Source of the DNA: Echinometra lucunter
Lineage: Eukaryota; Echinodermata; Echinoidea; Camarodonta; Echinometridae
NCBI GenBank assembly: GCA_029962745.1
Contig: CM057151.1
Span: 6,382,706 to 6,446,705 of the forward strand
Direction of reading: 5' to 3'
Length of the DNA stretch: 64,000 nt
Both the position numbers and the translations under genes were made by a program. Under the pieces are notes generated by a model. That model worked only from the letters and a program-made list of their open reading frames with translations. It was not told the DNA's origin and searched no databases. Within the stretch, counting starts at the first letter, position 1. Each line of letters starts with the position of its first letter. Shown in pieces: positions 38,601 to 50,984 of this stretch.

Positions 38601-41600
38601 TTGACATAATGAGGTCAGCTACATGTAAAACAAAGTAATGGCTATAATGAAAATCTTTTGGTCCGGATCTCCTGATTATAACAGTTTCCCTATTCACCCT
38701 AAGTGAAAAAGTGCAGTATATCAGAGCACAATGAATCTTTACACACAGGCTATCCATAACATTTTATTGGAGAGGAAAAAAAAATACATTCTTCGGTCTT
38801 GATGATTTGGAGATGAATCTAATCCGAGTGTTTTCCATCCCCCTCCCTCACCTTCAAATCATGATCCTTACCCCTGAGAATTGTTGGAGGAGAGTGTGCA
38901 CTCTCTTAATGGCTGGTCCCAGTTGAGTCAGTTTGGGTGGAGCTTTGTTACAGAACTGACGCATCTCACTCTCAAACATAAAGGTGAAACTTGTCACCAG
39001 CTGCACCAACTCAGAGAGAACAAGTTTCATTGTCTGGCAGACCTTATCCAATGCCTTAGGATCAGGCTTGGGATATGGGTACTGAACATGAAAAAAAGGA
39101 AAGAAGGCACAAATTCTCAAAGGATACAGCAAGATTGAAAATGGATTCGCATTATAATTGTTCTTCCTTTATGGACCTCATAAAAGTGTAATTGATATTA
39201 CAATGAGGAGAAATATATTGCTGGTATGAATATGATTTAACATGCCATATTCTTGTATCTATGAAAAGAACATACAGTTACACTATCAAATGTTTAACTT
39301 ACACGATTAAGGGTTGTAAACTAGTCAGAAAATTGATACTGCAAAAAGCAGATGCAATAAAATCATAACACTCACTGCTTTTTGAAGGTCCTTGAGATGT
39401 TGATTGGCTTGCTGTAACTCCATAGATAGGTGAGTGCTCATTTTTTCTAGAGAATCGATGCTTGGTGGGGCCACGCTGAAATCAAAGAAGCAATGAAATA
39501 AACAATCTCTCTCTGATTTTTAAAATTAAATATAAGAAAAAAAAAAACACTCCAAAATGAAGTTACATTAAATTATCATTAAAAAAAAAAGACAACACAG
39601 GCTCGACTCAGAGTAAATGGAGATTCTCAGGTATTGGAAATGTGATGGTAAAAATTAAAAACAAACCAAAACCAAAAAAAAAAAAAAAAAACATGGGAAA
39701 AAAAAAAGAAGACAAGACTGGTATAGTTTGCTATGGGGTAATTGTTCAGAAGGTAGTTGTCTTAGCATTGCACATCTGAAAGAGTGTTTCTCAATTATCA
39801 TGTGGTTGACAATATCTGCTAGAAAGAATGCTTTACAATACATACCTGTGTTCTGCAGAGGATTCCCTCTTGGCTAGAGTGCGAGTGATATCTGGAGGAA
39901 AAAGATTCATCTTAGGTGAGAGTGCCTCTTGAAGATCTCTTCCATGGGCTAGGGAGGACACCAATTGACAGTCATGGCAAAACTGTTCCCATAACGGTAA
40001 GCTCTCACTGAGGAAGTAACAAAAGAGGGAGTTAAGTAGTAGGTCAGTATTCATCATAATAATAAATCCAATGATGAAATAAATACTATTTAAAAAAAAA
40101 ATAATAATCATAGCATCTGAAATTATAACTAATTGCAACCTTCAACCTAATGCACTTGGAACGTTTCTACACCAATCAATTTTCCTCCCCGTTCCCAAGA
40201 AAAAAATATGAGCTAGATATGGTCATAACAGTAATCCCACAGTTCAGACACTCTGATATGCATTTTGACTAACAAGGGTTTGAGCCTGCAAACTACAGGA
40301 AGGGTCTGCTTGAACCCTCCTAAATCCGGCAGTGCTTGAAGCATCTTGGGCACCAACATACCTTGACCAACACTGTCTGTTTAACTGTCAATCAAACTTA
40401 CCTCACGATTCCAGGGCTGGACATGATATCTGGCCTTGCTTCTTCTGATGCATCACTTATGGTGACAATGTCAAGTAACTTATCCCAGAATGCTGCCTGC
40501 TTTGAATGAGATGTAGATACTCCCTACAGAGAGGTGAACAAAAGAAGACATGTAAATTACATTTCAACAGATGATTACCCACTACTAAACGTTCAGTGAC
40601 AAACAACAACTGTGATTTCTATGAAAGGGAATAATATATAATTAGTGTAGATGTCTCATAACATGGAATAGAGCTGTCAATCACATGAAAAAGGACAAAC
40701 AACTTAATATGATCGTACAAGTCAAGAAATGAAATTAATGAAAACTAAATATCTAGTTTCCATAAGTTCATGGCCAGGTCAAGCTATTATTTCCTACTGT
40801 AACTATGTATCTGGTGAATGAGATTTCAATACTCTGAGAAGAAAGAAAGAAGGGAATGAACAAGATAATCCCCCCCCAATAACACAGACACTTGAGGAAT
40901 AGAATTCCTGCTTATATAATGACAAGGAGTCAATAGGACTTACCCTGATAAGATCAACATCACCAGGTCTACATAGCCCCAGACAGGAGAACAGTTTAGT
41001 CATGGCTTCGGGGAAAAAAAAAATACATAGGAAGTTTTTACAGACGAACAATAAGCAGACATTTTCAAATAGGGATTGAGTCATATTACTCTGCTTCAGG
41101 GGAATATCAAGCGATGTATTTCAGCACTAATAAAAAAATATAAATGCAATGACGAGTCTGAGAGACCTAATACGCACAGAAGTCAACTGAAAATGAGCTA
41201 AACATTGCTTTTCGTTTGAGTAAGTTCTTAGAAAAAAAAATAATGGAATCTGATTGGTCTCTAATTTAATCAATCCATATTTTTTATTTTGTACAAACTA
41301 CCCAGTACTCACTTTGTATCCTGGTGTCCATTTTAGACTCACTTGTCCAGTACTGGCTGTCAAGAATCTCTGCAAACTTTACATCATACCTGCAGCAAAA
41401 GAAAAATTCCAAGTGGTGTAAAATGTCTGTTAGAAGCACTTGAACACAGTTATTCACAAAGGGTATGGAAAAGACACTGAGTCTTTGTAAAATGTTTTTT
41501 TTTATTATTATTATTATCAAAAGTGATCAGTTTAGATTCATTTAACATGAGTATTAATACACAGATGTATTATCAAACATAGATTTAATGAATCTCCATA

Positions 41601-44600
41601 AAATATATACATGAAATATGTGCATGCATGATGTATGTGTACAAAGTAACATCTTGACTTGTATCAATAACCATTGAATCACTATATATCCTGAGCTTGA
41701 GGTCCATTCTAGCTTCACTTGTTACTCACACAATGTGCTCATATAACTGCCCGATATACCAACAATACAGTGTGTCCCAGAAAAAAACCAAAACCAAGAT
41801 GTATCAATGTTTATTCATATCTTAATCACAATTATGATTAATAACTAATACATATTTGTAAAGCTTAGACCCTCTTCTTTCATTAGAAACCACTCGTATG
41901 ATACATACTTCACGCATGAGTGAATTAGAACAATGTGAGGAAGGGCTACCAAAAAGTCCTTTGCACAACCATACCTCAAATTCTTACAGGTAGATATGAA
42001 AATATTTCTGTTACTGTGATATGAAAATAATACTGCTGAATAGTTCATTTTCTGCTCTTTAATATGACTCCCCAATGGATAAAATGATTCAGGGATGACT
42101 AAGCTCTGTTCGTGTAAAGTGATGCTTGCATTTCCATGATTTATTACATGAATCCTTTCGCATTCGCTGCCTGTCCTAGCAGTGAACAAAGAAGACAAAA
42201 GATTCATGCATGGTTGATCATCAAGAAATTGGAGTGGTGACTAAAAAAAAAAAACCTCACAAAAATGATAACAGTTGATTAATAATGAAGTATGTTTTCA
42301 TTAACATTTATCACCTTGCAGTTAACAACAGATTGATCAACAAGTGTTTCTAGTAAAAAAAATAGGGACGTTCTGAGCTCGAGAGCCTTCAGCAAGTTGC
42401 TGATGTTGCTGTTTGTCTAGCAGTGTCATGTCAGATTCGATTTCTGAATAGCTTTTATGGAAAGAAATTAATACTTCAAGCGTCGACAGCTATGCAGTGG
42501 TGTTTGACTAAATAAATGCACTAGATGAACAAACGACCATAGCATTAACACACAATCACGCATACAGAGGGAGCGAGGGAAGTGTGAGGGGGTGAAGAGT
42601 TAATGGTTTGGAGTTCCGAGTGGGGTTAAGGATGGGGTAGGGATGAGGAGGAGGGTGGGAGGGATGGGTTTTAACATGCAAATTATTGGTTATGCAATGT
42701 TGTTTCACTAAATCTATCCATCAGATGAACAAACGACCATAACACAATACACACACCATCACACACACAACGAGGGAGCGAGAGGGAACTTGGGGAATTG
42801 TAGAGTTTGGGTTCCGGGAGGGATTGGGGATGGGGGTGGGGTTGGGTGGTGATGGGCAATGAGGATGAGGAGGGTGGGATAGGAGGGGTCTCCACACGAA
42901 TGTTTTTAGATCACGGTGACCATCTCCGCATCCATTCATGCGAATAATTGGTGCGAACAATTGGTGAGAAGTTAAGAAACAAATAATTTTAAAATTCAAG
43001 GAAATGCAATCAATATTTCAATTTAAGATCTCTCTGTCATTCCTGGTTCATTTTTCCCGATTGAGGTGTCAAACGAAAGGGCAGAAAATGAACTTTCTAG
43101 AAATGTGATTATTTCTTTAATATTCAAACATCGTTGGCCAAACGAAAAAACGAACTTTTGGTTACCCAACTTCACACTGTCTTTATTCACTCATGCGTGA
43201 AATATATCATATGAGTGACATCGCATGAAAGAAGAGGGTCTAAGCTTTACAAATATGTGCCACTTATTATTCATTACTGTGATTAAGATATGATTAAACA
43301 TCGATCAATAATTAAACATCGATCAATCTCAGTTTCGTTTATTCTGGGACACACTGTATAGCAAGTCTGTCCTACATACAATTATCTTGCAGACATTTCG
43401 GAGTCCCTCATAGTGCTTTTTACATACCTTGATAGCAGCCATTGTAGTAATCTTATCCTTGCTTCTCCTGGTTGGTAAAGAAGCTCTGAGATCCAGCTTT
43501 CATCTACTCCATCAACATAGGGACAGTCAAGGGTCTGTTTAGTCAAATATAATGGGCAAGTTTGAGTTATTCTGTCTCATATGTTACCAAACCACTTTGC
43601 AGATTTTATTACATCTGATGATTATCTAATTGTATACTAGCACATTACCTGTGCTGTATTACAGTTTATCATCGTTTTGCCAGTAAAAAGTAATGTCTTT
43701 ATTTCCACTCAACTTGTATGAATTACATGTCCCCAATTGTTGTTTCCATATCCATAATTACACCACACAATACCGTGAATCGTGCAAACCAGATTATTTC
43801 CTTTACCTCTAATCATAATTTATTTAAAAAAATATTTTTCCTATGAATTTGATTAAATCATATGATGAAATCTTTATTTTTCAAATCCAATTTCTTTATC
43901 CTACCATCAATATTCTTTGAATGAGGTATCTAGAGTTTCGTTATGACTGTACTATTTCAATGTTTTTAAATGCTATTGTCTTTTGTGTAGTACTCTTGTG
44001 TCACTCATTATTGATGTAATTTGTACCCAATTCAGCTGCAAGGCTGCCATGTGCAATTCTTTTTTATACCACAATAAATATAAATAAATAAATAAATTAT
44101 AAAAGTATTTATTCCTTCAAGACTTTTACTTGAATCTTATCAGATCAAATAATTATGTGGCATGACATAGAGTATGTGCTCCTGTGGGCGGCCGTCCCCT
44201 GTGAGCGGCCGGTGGTGAATAAAAACTAAAAATTAAAAAAATATTTTTGATATCCCTTTAAAAATTACCTTGGACAGTCTCAGGTAGGTTCTAGTGCACA
44301 AAAAAACATACTCAGCGAAAGCAGTAAGCATAATGATTCTCACTGAATATCATTAGAAGTCGACACCACCAGTCACTGACTGAAAAATGGCAGTTTCTTA
44401 ACTTTTAAGTTAAGAAACTTTGACATACTTAAGCCAATACTTCAGCTTTATTTGTTCAATTTGATAACTGATTTGATTTTTATTTAAGAGAATGAAGCTC
44501 ATGGTCCATATTTTGCTGCAGAAATTCTTACTTACATACCACCAGAGAAAAAGTTGCATGGGGGTGGTCGCTCACCAGAGACATTTCTCAAGATGGGTCC

Positions 44601-47600
44601 TGTGAACGGCCACCCTATGTAAAACGTGTACAAAATGCAGGTTTTTGTAGGAGACTGTACTCTGCCTTCATTTTTTTTTCATGGCATTTGGTAGATCATC
44701 ACTTCTGACAGATTTTATGGGTTTCTACACAGTATTATTACTTTTCATAAAGTAGTGGTGTGTAAAGCATGAAATTCAATATTAATTTTGTTTACTTCGT
44801 CACAAATATGGCACTAAATGCTCGCCCTAACAGGACCCCTAACATTGTTTTGAAAAATGGACATTACTGACCACATAATTGGTCAATAATTTTAAGTTTG
44901 CCCTCTATTCAATTAGCAGGTATTTGGACTCTGCATTGATGGTGCTGAACTATGTGTGAGTCTTTGATTAATAAATATAATCAGCAAATTCCCTTTAAAC
45001 GGCCGCACACCAGAGCCGGTACTATAGTTCATAATAATTTGGTAATTAATGAGATATTACTATCAAATAACCAATTAGAGTTTAGACCACATATCAATTC
45101 AATGTGGGGTTCCTTCCAATGGATCTACATGTAAGTCATCTTAATTAAGTGAAATTCTCTGACTCTTTTTGGCAAGAGTTCCATATGTACCCCCCGCTAA
45201 AACTGAAAAAAAATATAAGAATATGACCTGGTGGGTGTAACATAAAGAGATACAATCAATCTTACAATCAATTGTATCTCTTTAGTACATGGTTTGCCAT
45301 AGACTTACGATTGATATCAATCGTAAGATTGATTGTATGTTTTATGTTACACCCCCCTGGAATGATAGGTCTAATCATAATATCAAATACTGAGCATGGA
45401 AAAATGCTATGAATTAAGAAATATGGGTTTATTTCTTCAAAATTAAGAGCTTACCCGTAAACTGTACATTTCACATAGACATCGATTTATTTAGTCAGAA
45501 AAATAAGAGCAATGCATCCTGGGAGTGAGACTAATCACGACTTCCAGCTTATAATCATTATGAGACCCCTCACTTTCAGCGATCTCTCGCTAGCTCGATA
45601 GGTAAGGCGTCGGTCTTGAGAGGTAATGTAGATGTCCCGGGTTCGAGTCACGTCAGCAGGCATGGTAAGTCAAGAAAAAAACAGAGTTGAGAAGAAAACA
45701 GTGGAAAATACGGTGTCTCTGAACTTCATTTTTTTTAGCGGGGGGTACATATGGAACTCTTTCCCTTTTTTTTTTTGATCACTGCTCTTCCTCCTCTTAA
45801 TCTCACACAGTAATATGAAACACTAATTACCTGAGAGTGAGACTGAGTGAAGAGTGTGGGAATGCCGAATGGAATGGTGTTTGGAGAGAAAGGGGTCCGT
45901 TTCGTTTATTAAATTCGATGTACAAAATTGAGCAAACATATTGTAACGAGCAGCATATCTGTTGTAATGGCATAGAGTAACACAGGCACTAGGTTAAAAC
46001 ATGTACAGTAAGTCTATAGGGATCGGAACTTACGCGGGCAACGTATCTGATAGGTACTTGGCAATGAAGGAAAATTTGCATAATTTGCATGTTTAATTTA
46101 TATGGGGGGACTATCATGATTCTGTTAGGTTAATTATTTGTTAGAAAAGTTGTTTGGACAAGGACCAGTGATTATATTTGGTAAATTATTATTGGGTCAT
46201 CTTGAACAAAAGTGCTATCTACTAACAAGTACATCAATGATTTCTTAAAGGGGGTACCCAATGCTGAAACAATATTATTTCATTTAAAAGAGCATGATTT
46301 CATTAGCAGAAAATCATCTGCCTAAAGTGTTTTTAAAAGTCATGTTGCCAAGGAAACCCCCAAATGTGGTCAGATTTCAGGATATTTTTGACCCCTCAGC
46401 TGTGACCCAGTTTCAACTGGGTACCTACTTTTAAGTCAAAATGACGTCAAAGTGGGTACCTTGTCGCGCAATTCTAGTAAAATGCGCGCAAGGTATAATA
46501 CATATTGTACAGTCTAGCGTGCAGCATAACTGCAATGCGCGAAGCTGGGTACCCACTTTGACGTCATACCTCAAACTCAATTTTTTGGGTCAACTCTTGA
46601 CTTTTCATGAGAAAATTAGCCAAAATGCATTGATTTCGATGGAAAATCATCAAATTTTAAAGTTATTCTTCTTAGAATTCTATTCTCGATCATATATAAA
46701 AAAAACTTTTACCATTGTGTAATCACTTTAAATGTCTAAGTACAGGGATTTAGTTTGACCAATTAGGATTGATCGCAACGGCCTAGCCACCGCAGGATAT
46801 CAGCCCCTCATATTCCCTGAACGTTCTCACCGAGAATCGATTCTGGGCTGCACTCTGTTCACTGTGTGAGATTGCTGAGTGTTGATTAAAGGTTATGTTC
46901 AAACGTTGAAATTCTGCCGTGATTGCCTTTAATTAACTTAAGTGGCGGCATAATCGTGTTTAAGGCCCCACTCAATTAATGCATGGTGAGTGGGGCTGAT
47001 GCCCACATACATCATGATCGATTATCTCTCCTGACCTAACTTAGACCACAGCTAACTAGGACAGAAATAGAAGACGACGGACTTTCACAATTTTGAAAAG
47101 AATGTGTTGATCGATCATCACGATTAATCATTATTATCTTTTAAAACTCTCTTATATATACTCGTGTTTACGGCCCCACCAAACGGGATCCAAACGTGAT
47201 TAACACAGCAGCGGGGCTGATGCCCATCAGCCCCACTGCCGTGATAATCAATTCATAATCCCGTTTGGTGGGGCCGTAAACACGAGTATATATTAGGGAG
47301 TGGTCAATCGAGTAATGTAATTAAAAATGTGAAAATGCAAAAATGAGTTTCATGATCGATCAACTATTGAACGAATAATAAAATGTAGATCTAGATCTAG
47401 CCTAGGCCTAATACTTCGTGGGGGAATCAGCCCCACATTCAAACTGTAGAGGTGGGGCCTGAAACACGATATTGCCATTTAAGTTATATATTTTGGCATA
47501 ATCGTGTTTCAGGCCCCACTCAATCAATGCATGGTGAGTGGGGCTGATGCCCACATACATCATCGATTATCTCTCCTGACCTAACTTAGACCACAGCTAA

Positions 47601-48531
47601 CTGGGACAGAAATAGAAGATGACGGACTTTCACAATTTTTAAAAAAAAGAATGTGTTGATCGATCATCACGTTTAATCATTATCTTCTTTTAAATCTCTC
47701 TTATATATACTCGTGTTAACGGCCCCACCAAACGCGATTCAAATATGATTAATACAGCATCGGGGCTGATGAGCACAGTAGGGTCTATATATATATACTC
47801 GTGTTTACGGCCCCACCAAACGGGATCTAAACGTGATTAACACAGCAGCGGGGCTGATGCCCATCAGCCCCACTGCCGTGATAATCAATTCATAATCCCG
47901 TTTGGTGGGGCCGTAAACACGAGTATATATTAGGGAGTGGTCAATCTAGTAATGTTAAAAATGTGAAAATGTAAAGATGAGTTTCATGATCGATCAACTA
48001 TTGAACGAATAATAAAATGTAGACCTAATACTTCGTGGGGAATCAGCCCCACATTCAAACTATATTAGAAGTGGGGCCTGAAACACGATATTGCCTAAGT
48101 GGCTAATTAACTAAGCAATTGATGAATTGGAGAGAATGAACTCAGATCGGGTGAACGATTGTTGGACGGATGACCAATTGCCTGCTGCTGTGACGAGGAG
48201 AGCAGGGTGACCGATTGCTTCGAAGGATGGGTGATTGCTGGTAGGAGCAAGAGACGGTTGACGGTTGGTGATGGTCGAGCACCGGCAGCTCCAGACATCA
48301 GCAGCGGTCATATACTTTGTTGACCAGACGGACGGGGAGCTCGGCCAGGCACAGGGCATCCTGACAAGATAGCCGTCATGGCCGTGTCAGCCGGCAAGGC
48401 GAACCGTGCCCGTCACAATATTTTCAAAAAAAGGATAGATCTACAGGTTTAAGGCTCAAAATACTTACATCAAAACGCACTTTGAATGATCGGGCCAACT
48501 GCTCAGCTGAAGCGCTATTTTGCCGAGACAT
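35578..48531 (-). CDS. HAUS7: HAUS augmin-like complex subunit 7 (10 exons, 373 aa)
   Basis: Exons: 48469-48531, 43428-43534, 41313-41389, 40944-41005, 40402-40523, 39846-40007, 39376-39475, 38872-39081, 36170-36266, 35578-35699. All junctions are GT-AG with matching phase and total 1122 nt, giving 373 aa, close to the roughly 368 of human HAUS7. Key matches: TLDCPYVDGVDESWISELLY then ARIRLLQWLLSR (the LNCPF...LEILEWMC-like N-terminal region), MTKLFSCLGLCRPGDVDLIR (like MTKLGHELMLC), a coiled-coil-like helix SLEKMSTHLSMELQQANQHL, and a C-terminal end LLTSLQSMHTSYYSIV...SVSRSALKSYSEFVSIME. HAUS7 is one of eight augmin subunits; augmin brings the gamma-tubulin ring complex to spindle microtubules for branching. 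The start at 48531 is the first ATG and fits phase 0. Its introns carry most of the local transposons. Confidence 0.92.
36088..36112. repeat. Poly-G run near HAUS7 exon 9
   Basis: A 20-plus base G run 60 bp downstream (in gene direction) of the exon 9 donor. Confidence 0.8.
36315..38298. mobile_element. Foldback element with AGAGCTGCCAAC ends
   Basis: Left end AGAGCTGCCAACATTGG; right end inverse AGAGCTGCCAACTCTCCCGG. AACTAAC flanks both sides (36308-36314, 38299-38305), extendable to 7 of 8 matching bases. A further internal copy of the end lies at 36569. The interior has G, A and C runs (about 37227-37265) and no transposase. It lies in HAUS7 intron 8. Confidence 0.65.
41768..43356. mobile_element. 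TA-flanked element with CAGTGTGTCCCAG ends
   Basis: The left end CAGTGTGTCCCAGAA is matched inversely at 43356. TA lies at 41766-41767 and 43357-43358. Terminal inverted repeats run discontinuously for over 100 bp (both contain TTTATTCATATCTTAATCAC-like and AAGCTTAGACCCTCTTC-like segments). The interior has a duplicated block of about 220 bp (about 42490-42660 and 42690-42900, sharing GATGAACAAACGACCATA). No transposase: a Tc1/mariner-type non-autonomous element in HAUS7 intron 2. Confidence 0.75.
43535..45173. other. HAUS7 intron 1, distal part
   Basis: AT-rich. It contains scattered GGCCG-bearing segments (about 44190, 44570 and 45000) that look like pieces of one repeat family. No gene or RNA seen. 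Confidence 0.4.
45233..45355. repeat. Nested cruciform palindrome
   Basis: Outer arms GGGTGTAACATAAA and TTTATGTTACACCC enclose GATACAATCAATCTTA and its inverse, plus two inner palindromes (AAGAGATACAATC...GTATCTCTT and CTTACGATTGATATCAATCGTAAG split around ATAT). Likely a MITE within the larger element. Confidence 0.75.
45580..45652 (+). repeat. tRNA-Ser-like SINE head
   Basis: TAGCTCGATAGG resembles a pol III A box, GGGTTCGAGTC a B box, and TAAGGCGTCGGTCTTGAGA resembles a D-stem to anticodon region of a Ser(UGA)-type tRNA. The acceptor stem does not pair, so this is not a functional tRNA gene. Confidence 0.55.
46441..46567. repeat. Foldback repeat with TGACGTCA ends
   Basis: ATGACGTCAAAGTGGGTACC at 46441 is matched inversely at 46548-46567. 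Each arm carries the CRE-like palindrome TGACGTCA. The interior is CG-rich (TGCGCGCAAGG, AATGCGCGAAG). Confidence 0.7.
46947..48095. mobile_element. Two-unit compound foldback element, 8-bp TSD
   Basis: The exact octamer TAAGTGGC lies at 46939-46946 and 48096-48103. Unit 1 (46947-47476) and unit 2 (47495-48095) each begin GGCATAATCGTGTTT(C)AGGCCCCAC-like and end with the inverse. Each has an inner palindrome of about 130 bp (47158-47292 and 47788-47930) made of CTCGTGTTTACGGCCCCACC and its inverse. The two units are about 90% alike by eye. The 8-bp duplication suggests a hAT-like mechanism. HAUS7 intron 1. Confidence 0.8.
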
Positions 48532-48779
48532 TATGATGACTCCCACAGCCAATTCTTTCGACTTTCAAAACAATCTTTTTTTCCGCGCGATATCGCCTGA
48601 AGTTCATCAAGAGATTAAAAAAGCGTCGTGGCCGGTGTAGTAATTTAAGGATTTCTTTCACGACAATCTTGAAGTAATTACATCAAAAGTGCAAGGAAAT
48701 AAATAACTTTTTTTGTAAATCCTTATCCTGCACATGGCTTCCAGGCATTTGGTGCTAGTAATTTCAACAGAGTTAAAGG

Positions 48780-49210
48780 CTTCTTGTATAGACTACCACC
48801 GGCGTAAATCCACTTTGAGGAGTGGGGGGGGGGGGGGGGGATGGGGGGGGGATGATTGACTTTTTTGCCGATTTTTTTTTCTGTCGAACTCACACTTAAG
48901 TATTTAACACACACCCTCATCCATCCGCACAGACCCCTTACACACGTTTTAATTTTCATTTTGCGAGCGAGCGAAGCGAGCAAGCCAAAAAAGTAACCAC
49001 TTTTTTTGGTTTTCAATTGCATTTTCAAATAGAAATTCTAAAATAAGATGGTTGTTTATGACAGATTATTAAAAGTTTTACTAACTGATTAATTCGAATA
49101 TCATTTCTTCCCTAAAAAGTGGGGGGGGGGGGGATATTTGTACACGCCATCCCCTCCTCTGGAAAAAGGGGGGATATATCCCCCCATCCCCCCGAGATTT
49201 ACGCCAATGT
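48780..49210 (-). repeat. Copy of the intron-2 hAT repeat family
   Basis: On the minus strand this resembles 22340-22800: both have ACTCCTCAAAGTGGATTTACG-type, CTGTCGAACTCAC-type and GCGAGCGAAGCGAGC motifs in the same order and a G/C run in the same place. The ends of the element are not visible here. It lies just upstream of the HAUS7 start. Confidence 0.65.
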
Positions 49211-49394
49211 AGACTACTAGACTACTTTGCAGCCTAAAAGGAGATTATAATATTGAGCAGAATCCCCCCCCCCCCCCCCCACACCCGAGCTGAGGAGCCG
49301 GGCTGAGGAGTATAAATTTTAAGTCAATATAATATTATACGAACAGAGATCTTGCTCACATTGGTGATGCTGAATGATGAGGATGCTGATTGAT

Positions 49395-49404
49395 CATGAT
49401 GAGA

Positions 49405-49449
<45 letters not shown>

Positions 49450-49510
49450 TATTGATGATGATGATGATGATGATATGAAAACAATTCCCACTGTGACGAT
49501 GATGATGTAT

Positions 49511-49565
<55 letters not shown>

Positions 49566-49640
49566 TTGATGATGATGATGATGATCACGCTGATATTGAA
49601 AACGATTCCCACTGTGACGATGATGATGATGATGCATGAT
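49395..49640. repeat. (GAT)n microsatellite with duplicated spacers
   Basis: Long GAT/ATG runs interrupted by two copies of ATTCCCACTGTGACGATGAT. Its poly-Ile/Ser/His frames are artefacts. Confidence 0.9.
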
Positions 49641-50739
49641 GATGAAGATGGATACCCGGGGATGGATAATCATAAATATAAAATTCTGTCATGTCACACA
49701 AAATATTTTACAATTTAGGGGGAAACAATAGCCTAACCTAGCATATTTTGACAAAAATTATGCTAGTATCCACAGTACGGGATAGGCCGATCCGTGAGAC
49801 AGCTGGCTATAATAGTACTTTTTTGTCATTTGGAAAAAAATATGTTTCTCTCTACATTTGGGTGTGCAGCTGAACTTGAAGCCCGAAGCTGAAGCCTCCT
49901 GACCTGTACCTATTTTTAACTTAAGGGTCATTTTGGCAGGAAAGGGTACTCATTTTGGGGATTTTTTTTTTTTTTTTATAAACAGGTAACCCATTTTAGG
50001 CCATGATCTAAAAGTGGGGGTCATGTTTATAGGGATCAGTTCTGACACAAAACCATACCCCATGTTTAGAGATTTCTTGAAAAAAAACCAACCCATTAGA
50101 GCGGCACATATATTAGGAGTATCCACCCCCCCCCCCTCCCCTCGTCCCTTCCACCCAATTGTGAGATTCGGAAACAAAGAATCATCTCTAGTTTCCATAT
50201 CTCATAGTGAACATTAAATTATAATTACTTTATTTAATGGTATAATATGATACTGTAGGCCTATAAGGGTAATGGTTTTGAAGATTTACATAGTCACTTC
50301 TTTTAGATTTGAAGTTTGGGGGGGGGGGGGAAACAAAAACAAAAGAATCCTTCCAAGTGTAATAAAATGATATTGATAACAGAGGGATTAAGTTTTAAAA
50401 AAATTGTATCAAATATTAGTGGTAAATTATCGAAAAGCAGTTGTTTATATTGAAAATTTGGTAGGTGGTTTAATTCCATGAAAAGCGGTAGTCTCCATAC
50501 CGCCTGCAGGGGCCGCGGGGCGGGGGGGGGGGGGTGGTTGCAGCCCTTCCCCATTTCGGATGAAAATGAAAAAGAAAGAAAAAAGAAAAAAGATCAACAT
50601 AAAGATCAACATAAAGAAAAAAAATAGAAATTGTAGAACTTCATATTCCAGTTGCTCAAAGGCTCGCAAAACCATAAAAACTCAAGGGCTTCAGGGGCCT
50701 CCCCAACATGGACCCCGCCTGTTTGGGTGTCAGCCCCCC

Positions 50740-50772
<33 letters not shown>

Positions 50773-50975
50773 CAAAAAACGTTCCGCAGCCCTTCGCCTG
50801 AATCGGTAGAGTTGGCTATTATGGCCTGAGATGGATTGTCTAGATAAAGAGGGATAAAGGGGTGACTATTTCGCGACAGGATCCTGGGTCGACAAACTTG
50901 GGGTCAAGAGAATTTCCATAAAAACGACGTAAACAGTAAGCGCAAGCCCCACAGATCAGTGAAGCATCCCCAACG
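49641..50975. other. Intergenic DNA between HAUS7 and NDUFA12
   Basis: G, C, T and A homopolymer runs (for example about 50126, 50318, 50520 and 50737-50756). No gene seen. Confidence 0.5.
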
Positions 50976-50984
50976 AAAGGACAA

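Larger units (their letters stand above)
45174..45761. mobile_element. Composite inverted-repeat element with tRNA-like insert
   Basis: The terminal inverted repeats are about 28 bp; the left end reads AAGAGTTCCATATGTACCCC and the right end is its reverse complement. Inside are a nested palindrome (45233-45355) and a tRNA-like segment (about 45580-45650). It lies in HAUS7 intron 1. No clear target duplication. Confidence 0.7.

Noticed and set aside
45580..45652. Functional tRNA-Ser gene
   Set aside because: A and B boxes are present but the acceptor and variable arms do not pair, and it lies inside a mobile element.
49395..49640. CRISPR-like array
   Set aside because: The repeats are a simple trinucleotide microsatellite in a eukaryotic genome, without spacers.
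49356..49673. Poly-Ile, poly-Ser and poly-His frames
   Set aside because: Direct translation of a GAT microsatellite.
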